Part shown: positions 8,194 to 16,377 of the stretch, one piece after another
Layout: each line of letters opens with the position of its first letter
Numbering within the stretch: the stretch's first letter is position 1
Source: a virus
Strand: one strand, 5' to 3'
Length of the DNA stretch: 47,181 nt
IMG/VR virus record: IMGVR_UViG_3300024339_001388
Span: 1-47,181 of that record
Position numbers and translations under genes: made by a program
Notes under the pieces: model-generated
What the model was told of the DNA's origin: nothing
The model's database searches: none
What the model saw: the letters and a program-made list of their open reading frames with translations, nothing else

Positions 8194-8384
8194 GCATTCC
8201 CCCATGTAATGGTATCAGTCGAATTATTTGTTAAGCTGTATTGGTGCCTTTTGGCTGCATCTTCAGTAGGGACAATCATAAATTCACCAAAAGCATGAAC
8301 TATATCTCCTGGGCGTTGCACATTTATTAAATTTAAAAAAACCTCATCTTCATAGTTTCTAAATGGAATGTTTATATTTGGCAT
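8169..8384 (-). CDS. small protein coupled to the SDH-like protease
   Basis: A 71-residue acidic/neutral protein precedes the protease on the minus strand, and its 3' end overlaps the protease start by 25 nt, so the two are probably co-translated. ATG 8384 is favoured over ATG 8399 because GGGAG precedes it at a normal distance. No signal peptide, membrane segment or known motif is visible, and I do not recognise the family. The segment 'GDIVHAFGEFMIVPTEDAAKR' resembles a short beta-hairpin followed by a helix. An adaptor, substrate or inhibitor of the protease would fit the layout, but this is inference. Confidence 0.5.
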   Translation of the reverse strand: MPNINIPFRNYEDEVFLNLINVQRPGDIVHAFGEFMIVPTEDAAKRHQYSLTNNSTDTITWGNACQVGLNY

Positions 8385-8399
8385 TTTTTTCTCCCACAT

Positions 8400-9067
8400 G
8401 CTAATTCTTTAATAATCAATGAAAACATACTTAGTCACTTAAGACAAAAAAAACAGTATTAAATCTTTAATTAATGCAAATTAGATACCAAATAATTACG
8501 TCAAATGACTATTTCGTATTTAAAATGGTATCAATTCCCCTTGATATGTATTCTATAATTAGAATAATAAGCATTTGCAACAATTATTCCACTTTTTTAC
8601 AACAATTATTTCCACTTTATAGAATATAATCATGAATATTAAAATCGACCAAGATCCGATTTCCCTTTAGGTCAACATACAATTTGTGGCATTTCTTGTT
8701 ACAAAATATGGAAAATAATGCTTAGTTACTGGAACTATTTTACCATTGACACTCCAAAAAGAAAAGGATTAAAGGGGGTTCCATATGTAACCCTATTAAA
8801 CTGACAAACAGGCTATTGAAAAATAAAGTTATTCGCTGGCAAGTTTTCATGCATTGCCCACAGTGTTATTTATAATAAAAAGTGGTCATATTTTCAGACA
8901 TAATTGACTCAACTTTATAGGATATCAAGATCATTTTACCCAAATCACATAATTTGAATTTTTGAAATCCGGTTAAGTATTTAATAAGTGTAATGGCCAG
9001 CCGATTTTTTGACTCTGCTATTTCTCCAAATTAGGAAAATAAAAAAAATGGATTGCCATTTTAGTTT
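8400..9067. other. AT-rich intergenic stretch without a visible gene
   Basis: About 670 bases between the divergently oriented protease operon start and the 3' end of the response regulator. I see no convincing coding frame, tRNA or strong terminator. It holds one tandem direct repeat (separate entry) and a weak dyad GGGTT-N8-AACCC at 8776-8793. It probably contains the promoter of the protease operon near its left end, but I cannot place -35 and -10 boxes with confidence. Confidence 0.6.
8578..8618. repeat. tandem direct repeat, two ~18-bp copies
   Basis: CAACAATTATTCCACTTT (8578-8595) recurs as CAACAATTATTTCCACTTT (8600-8618), with one T inserted and a 22-bp period. This is two helical turns, so two proteins could bind the same face of the DNA. 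It could also be a recombination footprint. No function can be assigned. Confidence 0.6.
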
Positions 9068-9451
9068 TCAAGAATTTGTCTTTTCAAAATACTGGGCAAG
9101 GGCTTCGATGATCTTGGACGGGCTGAAGGGTTTTTCCATAAAAATGGTGTCCTGCATTTCATCGATCCATTTCTGTTCATGGGGATCGATCCGCGCCGTG
9201 ATGATGATGGTAAAAAAAGGGCGGTCTTTTTTTAAGGGATTGGTCATTATGCAAAGTTCTTTGCCGTCAAGCCTGGGCATATTTAAATCAGAAATCACGG
9301 CATCAGGTTTTTGATTCTTGATGATTTCCAGACCCTGCTTTCCATTCTTTGCAGTCAGGGTATCATACCCGCTGAGCTTGATCTTAATTTCCAGTATCCG
9401 CCGGATATGGACATCATCGTCTATAATGAGAATGGTTTTTTTATTATCCAA
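9068..9451 (-). CDS. stand-alone response regulator receiver (CheY-like)
   Basis: The 127-residue product is a single receiver domain. The acidic pocket is DDD (11-13), the phosphoacceptor is D55 in 'SDLNMPRLDG', the switch residue is T85 and the conserved lysine is K107 in 'EKPF'. No output domain follows. The best start is TTG 9451, with GGGAG 9 nt upstream inside the end of the preceding kinase frame; the two frames overlap by 8 nt. Such a receiver passes a phosphoryl signal from a histidine kinase, but here the kinase is reduced to its last codons. This is a bacterial-type gene lying between phage early and late modules. Confidence 0.85.
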   Translation of the reverse strand: MDNKKTILIIDDDVHIRRILEIKIKLSGYDTLTAKNGKQGLEIIKNQKPDAVISDLNMPRLDGKELCIMTNPLKKDRPFFTIIITARIDPHEQKWIDEMQDTIFMEKPFSPSKIIEALAQYFEKTNS

Positions 9452-9554
9452 TGAGTAAATCTCCCTTTGGTACTTTTATCGTGAACTGGCTTCCTTTGTC
9501 AAGTTCACTTTGGACCTCAATTATAATAAAAAAAGGACGGTTTTTGTAAAAATC
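9444..9554 (-). pseudogene. 3' remnant of a histidine kinase (HATPase_c end)
   Basis: The minus-strand frame ending at TAA 9444-9446 reads 'IEVQSELDKGSQFTIKVP' and a short tail. This is the classic last beta-strands of a sensor kinase ATPase domain (compare IEVES-x-G-x-GS-x-F-x-V-x-LP). The recognisable part covers about 9447-9527; beyond it the reading turns into Phe/Ile-rich nonsense and meets a stop at 9555-9557. The rest of the kinase, which should extend to the right, is absent. It overlaps the start of the response regulator by 8 nt, as in intact two-component operons. Confidence 0.7.
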
Positions 9555-9945
9555 TTATTGGTAAAAACTATCACTAAGTCTCTTTGACACGTATTCTCTT
9601 CATGTAATTATCCAGCATCGACCACGGCTCATTCTTTCGAAAAACACAAGCCTCACAATGAAAATTTTCCCAACCATATGAAAAAACCCAGGTAAGGTAT
9701 ACATCATAAAAAACACAAAATAAATATCACAAATCCAAAGAGTAATATCTGACCTTAAACTTTTTGCAAATAGAAAAATCCAATTAGTTCAATCAACTTA
9801 ATAGGATATAAACCTATCACAAATTTTCGTGAGTGAAATGCAATTTTCACGCATTGATTCAATTGTAATCCCCATTTTCCCCTGAAACAATAAGCCCCAA
9901 CTAACAAACTTTGGACTCCGATATGGAAATGAGGGGATTTTTGCT
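9555..9945. other. intergenic region upstream of the late operon
   Basis: About 390 AT-rich bases with no convincing gene. It contains small dyads, ATAGG-N7-CCTAT near 9811-9827 and a nested palindrome at 9828-9851 (separate entry). A late promoter for the packaging and structural operon should lie here, but I could not identify boxes that I trust. GAGGGG at 9931-9936 is the ribosome site of the next gene. Confidence 0.5.
9828..9851. promoter_or_regulatory. nested palindrome, candidate operator for the late operon
   Basis: GTGAAA (9833-9838) and TTTCAC (9845-9850) form an inverted repeat with a 6-nt spacer; CGTGA (9828-9832) and TCACG (9847-9851) form a second, partly overlapping one. The site lies about 95 nt before the first gene of the late block, a plausible position for a regulator of late transcription. 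Function is inferred from symmetry and position only. Confidence 0.3.
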
Positions 9946-10356
9946 TTGATTATTGAGTTGAAACGGCTTGAAAAAACAGACAAATGTATCATCGGATCTC
10001 TACAAATAGATGACCTTGAAGCGTACTCCACGCTTGAAAATCCAGATCTTGAAAATCAGCGATTTATATCTTGTGTCCCACCTGCCACCTACCTTTGCCG
10101 TCGAACCATATCCCCTAAATTTGGCGAAACATTTGAAATATCAGTTCCTGACCGGGATCATATCCTTTTCCATGCCGGAAACACGGCAAAAGATACATCC
10201 GGGTGCATATTAATAGGAAGTCATACCGGGTGGCTGAATGGAAACAGGGCAGTGCTGAGTTCTCGTAAAGCTGTTAAGCGCTTCATGGAGACCCTGGCAG
10301 ATGTTGACTCTTTTACGATAAAAATCACAGAGGATTTCGGCAATGACCATTCTTAA
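9946..10356 (+). CDS. DUF5675 family phage protein, possible lysis role
   Basis: This 136-residue protein fits DUF5675, small phage proteins often found near lysis or packaging genes. The central segment 'HAGNTAKDTSGCILIG' has a His-x-Gly-Asn followed by Ser-Gly-Cys, which recalls the catalytic His/Cys arrangement of YkuD-type L,D-transpeptidases, so an action on peptidoglycan is possible (inference). There is no signal peptide. The start is TTG 9946 with GAGGGG 9 nt upstream; no ATG exists in frame near the beginning. It overlaps the next gene by 14 nt. Confidence 0.65.
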   Translation: MIIELKRLEKTDKCIIGSLQIDDLEAYSTLENPDLENQRFISCVPPATYLCRRTISPKFGETFEISVPDRDHILFHAGNTAKDTSGCILIGSHTGWLNGNRAVLSSRKAVKRFMETLADVDSFTIKITEDFGNDHS

Positions 10357-10762
10357 TATTCCATTCCTTGCTGCAGCCGAGGCCAGTTCAAAAGTAGTTA
10401 CGCCATCAGTACCAACCCCGCTTGATACCAACACAGTTTTTATGGGTGTTGGGTTTCTTTGTCTGGGTGCCATGGTATCGGTCCTGGGCTGGTTTTTAAA
10501 AAAGCAGCTGGAAGAAATATTAGCCGCACAATCGAACATTGTCCGTTCACATCAGTCTTGCCGGGATACGCTGCAAGATCGTTTTGCTGATAAGCAGAAT
10601 ACTTCAGATCATTTTAAAATACTCTATGGCCGGACTGACAAGTACGCAATTGATATCGCCCAGCATGACATGATTTTGTATGGCCGCAGAAAGCATGATG
10701 AACCCGGAGAGATGTCAGTCGTAAACGATCAATATCAGGATGGGCCGGATAGGAGGGGTTGA
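10343..10762 (+). CDS. single-span membrane protein of the packaging/lysis region
   Basis: The 139-residue product has one clear membrane segment (about residues 32-52, 'VFMGVGFLCLGAMVSVLGWFL') after a Pro/Thr-rich N-terminus, then a charged, probably cytoplasmic or periplasmic helical part with 'KKQLEEILAAQ'. Its size and topology match small phage membrane proteins such as spanin or holin partners, but no family motif decides this. It overlaps the DUF5675 gene by 14 nt at its start and the terminase small subunit by one base (TGATG) at its end, so the three are translated together. Confidence 0.6.
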   Translation: MTILNIPFLAAAEASSKVVTPSVPTPLDTNTVFMGVGFLCLGAMVSVLGWFLKKQLEEILAAQSNIVRSHQSCRDTLQDRFADKQNTSDHFKILYGRTDKYAIDIAQHDMILYGRRKHDEPGEMSVVNDQYQDGPDRRG

Positions 10763-11238
10763 TGGGAAAAAGTAAAAAACAAAACCCTGTAAGACTCACT
10801 AAGACAGGTACTAAAGTTATTTATGATCCAGAATTTGTTTCCATGGCCCAGGTTGCTTGTGAGAACGGATTTACCGATCTCAAGTTGGCCAAACTTTTCA
10901 GGGTTTCAAAAAGTTTAATTAACAATTGGAAAAAAGACCATCCTGAGTTCTTGAACGCCATTAAGACCGGAAAAGATAAATATGACACAGAGAATGTTGA
11001 AACAGCTCTGCTAAAACGAGCCCTTGGCTACAGTTATGAAGAAACTACCAAGGAGCTGGATGAAGACGGGGATATGGAAGTCACAAAAAGGGTTCGAAAG
11101 CAGGTAGCAGGTGATGTCAAAGCTCAAACGTTTTGGCTTCGCAACCGTAACCGGGAACGGTGGCCGGATATGAAGAATTTGGATGGTGATTTGAAGCTCA
11201 ATGTAACGCACGAAGATACCCTGGACTATTTGGAATAA
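10762..11238 (+). CDS. terS: terminase small subunit
   Basis: The 158-residue protein has an N-terminal helix-turn-helix ('LAKLFRVSKSLINNWKKDHPE', about residues 40-60) of the kind that recognises phage packaging sites, followed by the helical 'ETALLKRALGYSYEE' region typical of oligomerising terminase small subunits. It would select viral DNA and load the large subunit. ATG 10762 follows AGGAGGGG; a TTG one codon upstream is less likely. It lies 7 nt before the large subunit gene, the normal order. Confidence 0.85.
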   Translation: MGKSKKQNPVRLTKTGTKVIYDPEFVSMAQVACENGFTDLKLAKLFRVSKSLINNWKKDHPEFLNAIKTGKDKYDTENVETALLKRALGYSYEETTKELDEDGDMEVTKRVRKQVAGDVKAQTFWLRNRNRERWPDMKNLDGDLKLNVTHEDTLDYLE

Positions 11239-11245
11239 TTGAACA

Positions 11246-12784
11246 ATGGTAACTGAGATTACAACAGAGAGAGATTTGAGGGCTAAGAGCAGGTTGAAGA
11301 ATGACCTGCTTCATTACGCTAATAGGTGTCTCAAGATCCGAACCAAAAAAGCTGTCCTGGTGGATGGCCGTTTGCAAAAGATCATCCCGTTTATTTTCAA
11401 CCGGGCTCAATTATATCTCCATGACAAATTAGAGCAACAAAAAGCCAAGACCGGCAAGATCAGGGCATTACTGCTGAAAGGCCGTCAACAAGGGTGCAGC
11501 ACATATGTGGGTGGCAGGTATTACAACAATACCACCCACCGGCGTGGAGTTAAGACTTTTATCCTGGCTCACATGGATGATGCCACCACAAACTTATTCA
11601 ACATGGTCAAAAGGTATCATGAGCATTGTCCAAAAAGAGTTCGCCCGTCCACTTCCTTTTCAAATAGAAAAGAGCTGGTGTTTGATAAGATTGATTCAGC
11701 ATATGGCTTGGGCACGGCTGGTTCAAAGAATGTGGGAAGATCCGACACGATAGATTTTTTCCATGGTTCTGAGGTTGCTTTCTGGGAAAATACAGATGAG
11801 ATCAAAACAGGTGTCTTCCAGGCTGCTGAAATGGCTGAAGAGATCATCCTTGAATCCACGGCCAATGGCCTGGGGAATATGTTCCATAAAATGTGGCAGG
11901 ATGCGGAGAAGGGAAAAAGCGAATACATTGCAATTTTTATTCCCTGGTACTGGCAATCGGAATACAGAAAGACTGTCCCGAGTGATGCGGAATTTATCCC
12001 GTCCATAGAAGAGGCAGCATATCAAAAGGCTTACAAGCTGGATGATGAACAGATTTATTGGAGACGGTTCAAAATTGTTGAGCTTGGTGATCCTCTTCTT
12101 TTCAAACAAGAGTATCCCGGGAATGCGGCGGAAGCTTTCCAGACAACGGGTATCAATTCCTTGATATCTGCGGAATCAGTATTGACGGCCAGAAAAACAA
12201 TGGGTGTTCCCAAATATGGTGCTTATGTCGTTGGCTGTGATCCTGCCCGTGAAGGTGACGATGCGACCACATTTATCAGACGTCAGGGTCGAAGAGCCTG
12301 GAATATAGAATCCCACCACAAACTGGATGATATGGCCAAGGCTGGTCAGGCCCGGATGATCTTGGAGAATGAACCCGTTGACAGGATGTTCATTGATCGG
12401 GGCGGCGGATCTGGCATGTATGACCGGCTGGTTGAAATGGGCTTTGGAAATAGAGTAACTCTTGTTAATTTCGGCAGCAAGGCCATGGACCCGGAGCATT
12501 ATAAAAATCGCCGTGCAGAAATGTGGGATGAGATCAGGAAATGGCTTGAGTCGGATGAAGAAGTACAGCTACCCGACGTTGATACCCTTCAAGCTGATCT
12601 TACAGCCCCTGGGTACAAATACACCAGCACAACTCAGAAGCAGCTTGAGCCCAAGGAAGATATCAAAAAAAGAATAGGCAGATCCCCGGATGAAGGTGAT
12701 GGCCTTGCACTGACGTTTGCAGAGCCGGTGCAGATTGTAAAAACCAGATCAAAACGGCGGAGACGCTCAGGGATGGCGGCATAA
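11246..12784 (+). CDS. terL: terminase large subunit
   Basis: This 512-residue motor drives DNA into the procapsid and cuts it. The ATPase half has a Walker A-like 'KGRQQGCST' (K78 to T86) and a Walker B with catalytic acid in 'IDFFHGSEVAFW' (E175). The RNase H-like nuclease half shows 'GCDPAREGDD' (D332), 'FIDRGGGSG' (D384) and 'DEGDGLALTF' (D485). The length is normal. The ribosome site is weak, so translation probably depends on coupling from terS. The stop overlaps the next start as TAATG. Headful versus site-specific packaging cannot be read from sequence. Confidence 0.95.
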   Translation: MVTEITTERDLRAKSRLKNDLLHYANRCLKIRTKKAVLVDGRLQKIIPFIFNRAQLYLHDKLEQQKAKTGKIRALLLKGRQQGCSTYVGGRYYNNTTHRRGVKTFILAHMDDATTNLFNMVKRYHEHCPKRVRPSTSFSNRKELVFDKIDSAYGLGTAGSKNVGRSDTIDFFHGSEVAFWENTDEIKTGVFQAAEMAEEIILESTANGLGNMFHKMWQDAEKGKSEYIAIFIPWYWQSEYRKTVPSDAEFIPSIEEAAYQKAYKLDDEQIYWRRFKIVELGDPLLFKQEYPGNAAEAFQTTGINSLISAESVLTARKTMGVPKYGAYVVGCDPAREGDDATTFIRRQGRRAWNIESHHKLDDMAKAGQARMILENEPVDRMFIDRGGGSGMYDRLVEMGFGNRVTLVNFGSKAMDPEHYKNRRAEMWDEIRKWLESDEEVQLPDVDTLQADLTAPGYKYTSTTQKQLEPKEDIKKRIGRSPDEGDGLALTFAEPVQIVKTRSKRRRRSGMAA

Positions 12785-13161
12785 TGGCGGAAGTAATTAG
12801 AAGAATAGCATATCGGACGATTGACGACGAGCCCGAGCCCGTGCTGCTTATATGCCCAAAATTTCCAAGGGAAGGACACACTGCAAATTTTTGTATCCGG
12901 ATGGAAGATTTATGGATGTACACTCCTGATAAGAACCCGGATTTTACCAAATGGATGTATAACATTACTTCATTAATTTATTATCAATTCAATCTTGGTG
13001 TCGTGACCAGCCAGCGTATGGCCGAGGTTGCCACGGCTATTGAAGACGGCATCGAAGAGTTATTGTCGGCCACACCGGAACCTCTCCTTCCCCCTGCTAC
13101 AACCCCAGGGGGTCGTTCTGGTGATGGAATAAAAATCAATGGAAACAAGGTGATTATATGA
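12784..13161 (+). CDS. hypothetical protein between terminase and portal
   Basis: A 125-residue protein with no recognised family. It has a mixed alpha/beta N-terminus ('AYRTIDDEPEPVLLICP'), an aromatic helix ('WMYNITSLIYYQFNLG') and a Pro/Gly-rich C-terminal linker. It overlaps the terL stop (TAATG) and the portal start (ATGA), so it is a fully coupled member of the packaging operon. Genes at this position in related phages are usually small unknowns; a minor virion or packaging accessory role is only a guess. Confidence 0.6.
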   Translation: MAEVIRRIAYRTIDDEPEPVLLICPKFPREGHTANFCIRMEDLWMYTPDKNPDFTKWMYNITSLIYYQFNLGVVTSQRMAEVATAIEDGIEELLSATPEPLLPPATTPGGRSGDGIKINGNKVII

Positions 13162-15326
13162 GCGAATCATCTGAAAGCCAGGCCATGTTTGCCGACAACC
13201 TCAAGGGTGAAAAGAACAAAGTTTCTCCTGAGATTACAGAAGAACAAAGGGAAAAGCTGAACAAAATCAAGGCGTGGTGGGCATATACAAGGTCAATACA
13301 GGCGCCTGCCCGTGCTGAATGCCTCAAAGACCATGATATCTATGATGGTGATCAATGGGACCCGGACGATAAGGCGGAAGTGGAAGCCAGGGGTCAGATT
13401 GCAACTGTTTTCAATCGTGTTAAGCCCACAATTGACTGGATCATTGGTTCAGAAAAAAAGAATCGGATAGATTTCAGGGTCCTGCCAAGAACTTCAGAGG
13501 ATGCCAAACCTGCCGAGGCCAAAACCCATATCCTTAAATATCTTTCAGACGTCAACAAATTACCGACCGAGAGGTCACAGGCGTTTAAAGATACTGTTAT
13601 ATCAGGATTAGGATGGCTTGAAGCAGGTGTCACAAAAGATGTCACGAAAGAACCTATATTCATTGATTATGAGGACTGGAGAAACATTTGGTATGACCCG
13701 TTGTCCGTTCGTTTGGATCTCAAAGATGCCAGATTTATGTTCAGGCGTAAACGGGTTGATCTGGATGTGGCATGTTCCATGTTCAGTGAGTTTTCAGGGG
13801 CTTTAAAAATATTGGCAAACAGTTCTGTTATTGATGAGGGTGCCTATTCTCAAGAGTATGCTGACGAAGATACAGACCTTGAATCCATGATAGAAATGAC
13901 GGGTTTTGAAGGTACCGACAGAGCCCAGAGAAATAGGCTTGAACTGGTTGAGTGCTGGTATAAAACTCCTGAAAACATTGAAATCATGGACAATGGTACC
14001 CAAGATCTTGGCACGCTTAGAGGGCAGAAATATCATGCTGATGACCCAGCACATAAGGATCTGGTAGAAGGCAGATACGCATCGCTCACAAGCAGCATCA
14101 GAATGGTTATCCGATGCATGATTTTTGCCGGGGATCTGGTTTTACAGGATCAAGAATCACCTTATAACCATAATCGGTTCCCCTTTATTCCCATTTGGGG
14201 GTTCAGGAAAAAGAAAGATAATACTCAATATGGTCCAGTCCGTAATCTAAGAGATATCCAGGACGATCTGAATAAAAGAAGGAGCAAGGCCCTATTCATC
14301 CTTAGTACCAATCAGATCATTGCTGATGATGATGCCGTAACCGATTGGGATGAATTGGCAGACGAAGTTTCCCGGCCGGACGGCATTATAAAAAAGAAAA
14401 AAGGATCTGAGATTGAGATCAACAACGATAGGGGCCTGGCTCAAGAGCATGTTGCACTGATGAACCAGGACGCTGAATATATTGAGGCTGTTGGTGGCGT
14501 AACCGACGAACAGATGGGTCGGGAAACAAACGCCATATCCGGGAAAGCTATCGAAGCCAGGAAGGAACAGGGAAATATTGTCAATTCAGAAGTATTTGAT
14601 AATTTGAGAGTTTCTACCCAAATGCTTGGTGAAATTATCCTCTCCTTGATTGAACAGTATTACACGGATCAGAAAATATTCAGGATTACAAACGAGAAAA
14701 ATCAGCCTGAATTCATTGAAATTAATGGTGTGGACCCGGAAACAAACGACCCTTTAAATGATATCACCAAGGCCCAGGCCGATTTTGTAGTCGATTCTTC
14801 CGCATGGACAGCCAGTATCAGGCAAGCCACCTTTGAAACCCTCATGGAAATGATCAAGGACATGGCACCTGAGATTGCAATCAACCTTCTTGATCTTGTG
14901 GTTGATCTGTCAGATATCCCGGGCAAGGAGGATCTTGTAGCCAGAATCAGAATGGTTAATGGACAAAGTGACCCGGATGCGGATCAGAATGATCCAGACC
15001 TTCAAGCTGAACAGGATGCACAAAGGCAGGCGGATGAAGCCCAGGCCCTGTTTGATGAAACAATGCAAAAGCTTGAAATGAGTAAGCTTGAAAGTGAGAT
15101 TGATAAGAATGTTGAGGATGCAGCGGCAACCAGGGCAGGTGTAAAATTTGATCAAGAAAAACTCAGGATCGACAAGGCCAAGGCCCTGCATGACATCCAG
15201 ATCGGTAATAAAGCTTTAAATCAGAAAGTAAAGCCTGCAGTAACTAAAACAAAAGACAGAGTCATGGCCACTAAACAAGGTGAACATGGCATCAAATCCG
15301 ATAACAAGAAAAAAGGAGCAAAGTAA
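13158..15326 (+). CDS. portal protein, P22-like
   Basis: The 722-residue protein forms the twelve-subunit ring through which DNA enters and leaves the head. The P22-type portal signature is visible: 'ARGQIATVFNRVKP' near residue 75, 'SGLGWLEAGV', and the 'WRNIWYDPLSVRLDLKDARF' segment near 170-190, then 'PFIPIWGFR' and the 'RNLRDIQDDLNKRRSKAL' helix. The C-terminal ~120 residues are Gln/Asp/Lys-rich and helical, matching the barrel or crown of large podovirus portals. The start overlaps the preceding stop as ATGA. The size matches P22 gp1 (about 725). Confidence 0.92.
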   Translation: MSESSESQAMFADNLKGEKNKVSPEITEEQREKLNKIKAWWAYTRSIQAPARAECLKDHDIYDGDQWDPDDKAEVEARGQIATVFNRVKPTIDWIIGSEKKNRIDFRVLPRTSEDAKPAEAKTHILKYLSDVNKLPTERSQAFKDTVISGLGWLEAGVTKDVTKEPIFIDYEDWRNIWYDPLSVRLDLKDARFMFRRKRVDLDVACSMFSEFSGALKILANSSVIDEGAYSQEYADEDTDLESMIEMTGFEGTDRAQRNRLELVECWYKTPENIEIMDNGTQDLGTLRGQKYHADDPAHKDLVEGRYASLTSSIRMVIRCMIFAGDLVLQDQESPYNHNRFPFIPIWGFRKKKDNTQYGPVRNLRDIQDDLNKRRSKALFILSTNQIIADDDAVTDWDELADEVSRPDGIIKKKKGSEIEINNDRGLAQEHVALMNQDAEYIEAVGGVTDEQMGRETNAISGKAIEARKEQGNIVNSEVFDNLRVSTQMLGEIILSLIEQYYTDQKIFRITNEKNQPEFIEINGVDPETNDPLNDITKAQADFVVDSSAWTASIRQATFETLMEMIKDMAPEIAINLLDLVVDLSDIPGKEDLVARIRMVNGQSDPDADQNDPDLQAEQDAQRQADEAQALFDETMQKLEMSKLESEIDKNVEDAAATRAGVKFDQEKLRIDKAKALHDIQIGNKALNQKVKPAVTKTKDRVMATKQGEHGIKSDNKKKGAK

Positions 15327-15328
15327 TC

Positions 15329-16267
15329 ATGGGTGACAGCGACAGCAACGATTTTGATGGACTGTCTGAAGAAGAAATCGCAGCAATCGAAGATGATGAG
15401 GGAGATGCTTCAGATGATCAGAACGATGATGTGCATGAGGATGACGAGGAGAATAAGGGAACCCAAGACCAAGAAGACCAGTCCTCTGATGATGACAAAG
15501 ACGACATCGATGATGGCCAAAATGATGATGCTGATGAGGATGAATCAGAAGATGACGGCACTGATGATGATTCTAAAGACGATGCGACGAAGGATGATGA
15601 AGAGGGCGACGACAAAGAGGATAAGAAGACTGACACAGATGCAGATGATACTGACGCTTCTTCCTCTGATGACGGTAAGCAGTCTGTAGACAACGAATAC
15701 GAGGACAAGATCAAGGCCCTGGATATAAAGCTGGATGAAGGTGACATTGATTTTGATGATTACAAAAAACAATTGCTTGCAGTTGAAAGGGAGCGTACCC
15801 GGGCAATTGTCCGGGAAGAAACAAGCCGAATTTCTGCTGAAAAAACATGGGAGTCTGAACAGTCAGAATTTTTCAGTGACAAGGATAATGCCAAACTTAA
15901 ACAAAATCCTATTGTCTATGATGCCTTTGCCCGTGAGGTCAACCGGCTTCTGGGGGTCAAAGAATGGAAATCAAAAGCCGGTCCTGAGATACTTGCCAAA
16001 GCAAAAGAATCAATCAAGGCTGCCTTTGGAATTCAGGACAGTAAAGAAAGCCATAAAAAAGAGGATTCAGACGGGGAAAAGGCTCTCAAAGCTGCCAAGA
16101 AATCTTCTGGAAAGCGTACAGGACCCAAAACATTAAAAGATGTACCGGCATCCGACAAAAACACGGATGACGGTTATGAATATTTAGATAAGCTTGAAGG
16201 TGCTGAGTATGAGATAGCACTCTCAAAATTATCTGAATCAGAATTGGAAGCATACGCAAAGGCGTAA
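15329..16267 (+). CDS. capsid scaffolding protein with very acidic N-terminus
   Basis: This 312-residue protein lies between portal and capsid, the standard position of a scaffold. Residues ~10-125 are an almost unbroken Asp/Glu/Ser run coded by repetitive GAT/GAC/GAA codons. The middle (about 125-240) is helical with 'ERERTRAIVREE', and the C-terminus ends with a basic patch (AAKKSSGKRTGPK) and a short 'LSKLSESELEAY' helix. Scaffolds guide capsid assembly and then leave; a charged C-terminal helix is their usual coat-binding element. There is no obvious protease gene nearby. Confidence 0.75.
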   Translation: MGDSDSNDFDGLSEEEIAAIEDDEGDASDDQNDDVHEDDEENKGTQDQEDQSSDDDKDDIDDGQNDDADEDESEDDGTDDDSKDDATKDDEEGDDKEDKKTDTDADDTDASSSDDGKQSVDNEYEDKIKALDIKLDEGDIDFDDYKKQLLAVERERTRAIVREETSRISAEKTWESEQSEFFSDKDNAKLKQNPIVYDAFAREVNRLLGVKEWKSKAGPEILAKAKESIKAAFGIQDSKESHKKEDSDGEKALKAAKKSSGKRTGPKTLKDVPASDKNTDDGYEYLDKLEGAEYEIALSKLSESELEAYAKA

Positions 16268-16377
16268 GGCCTTTGGATGTAGTTCTAAAGTTTTAACAAG
16301 GTCAGTGGTTCAGTATAGCTCCTCTGTCAATTGCGGCAGGGTAAGACCGAAAAACAATCAATATAAGGAGCAATACC

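Noticed and set aside
9009-9314. Plus-strand open frame over the response regulator
   Set aside because: The minus strand has the full receiver-domain residues; the plus-strand frame is its shadow.
15333-15747. Open frames on both strands in the scaffold acidic region
   Set aside because: The repetitive GAT/GAC codons give Met/Lys-rich or Ser-rich shadows in other frames; only the acidic frame fits position and start site.
16290-16350. tRNA-like sequence before the capsid gene
   Set aside because: GGTC/GACC could pair, but no T-loop consensus, anticodon arm or CCA-type end is present.
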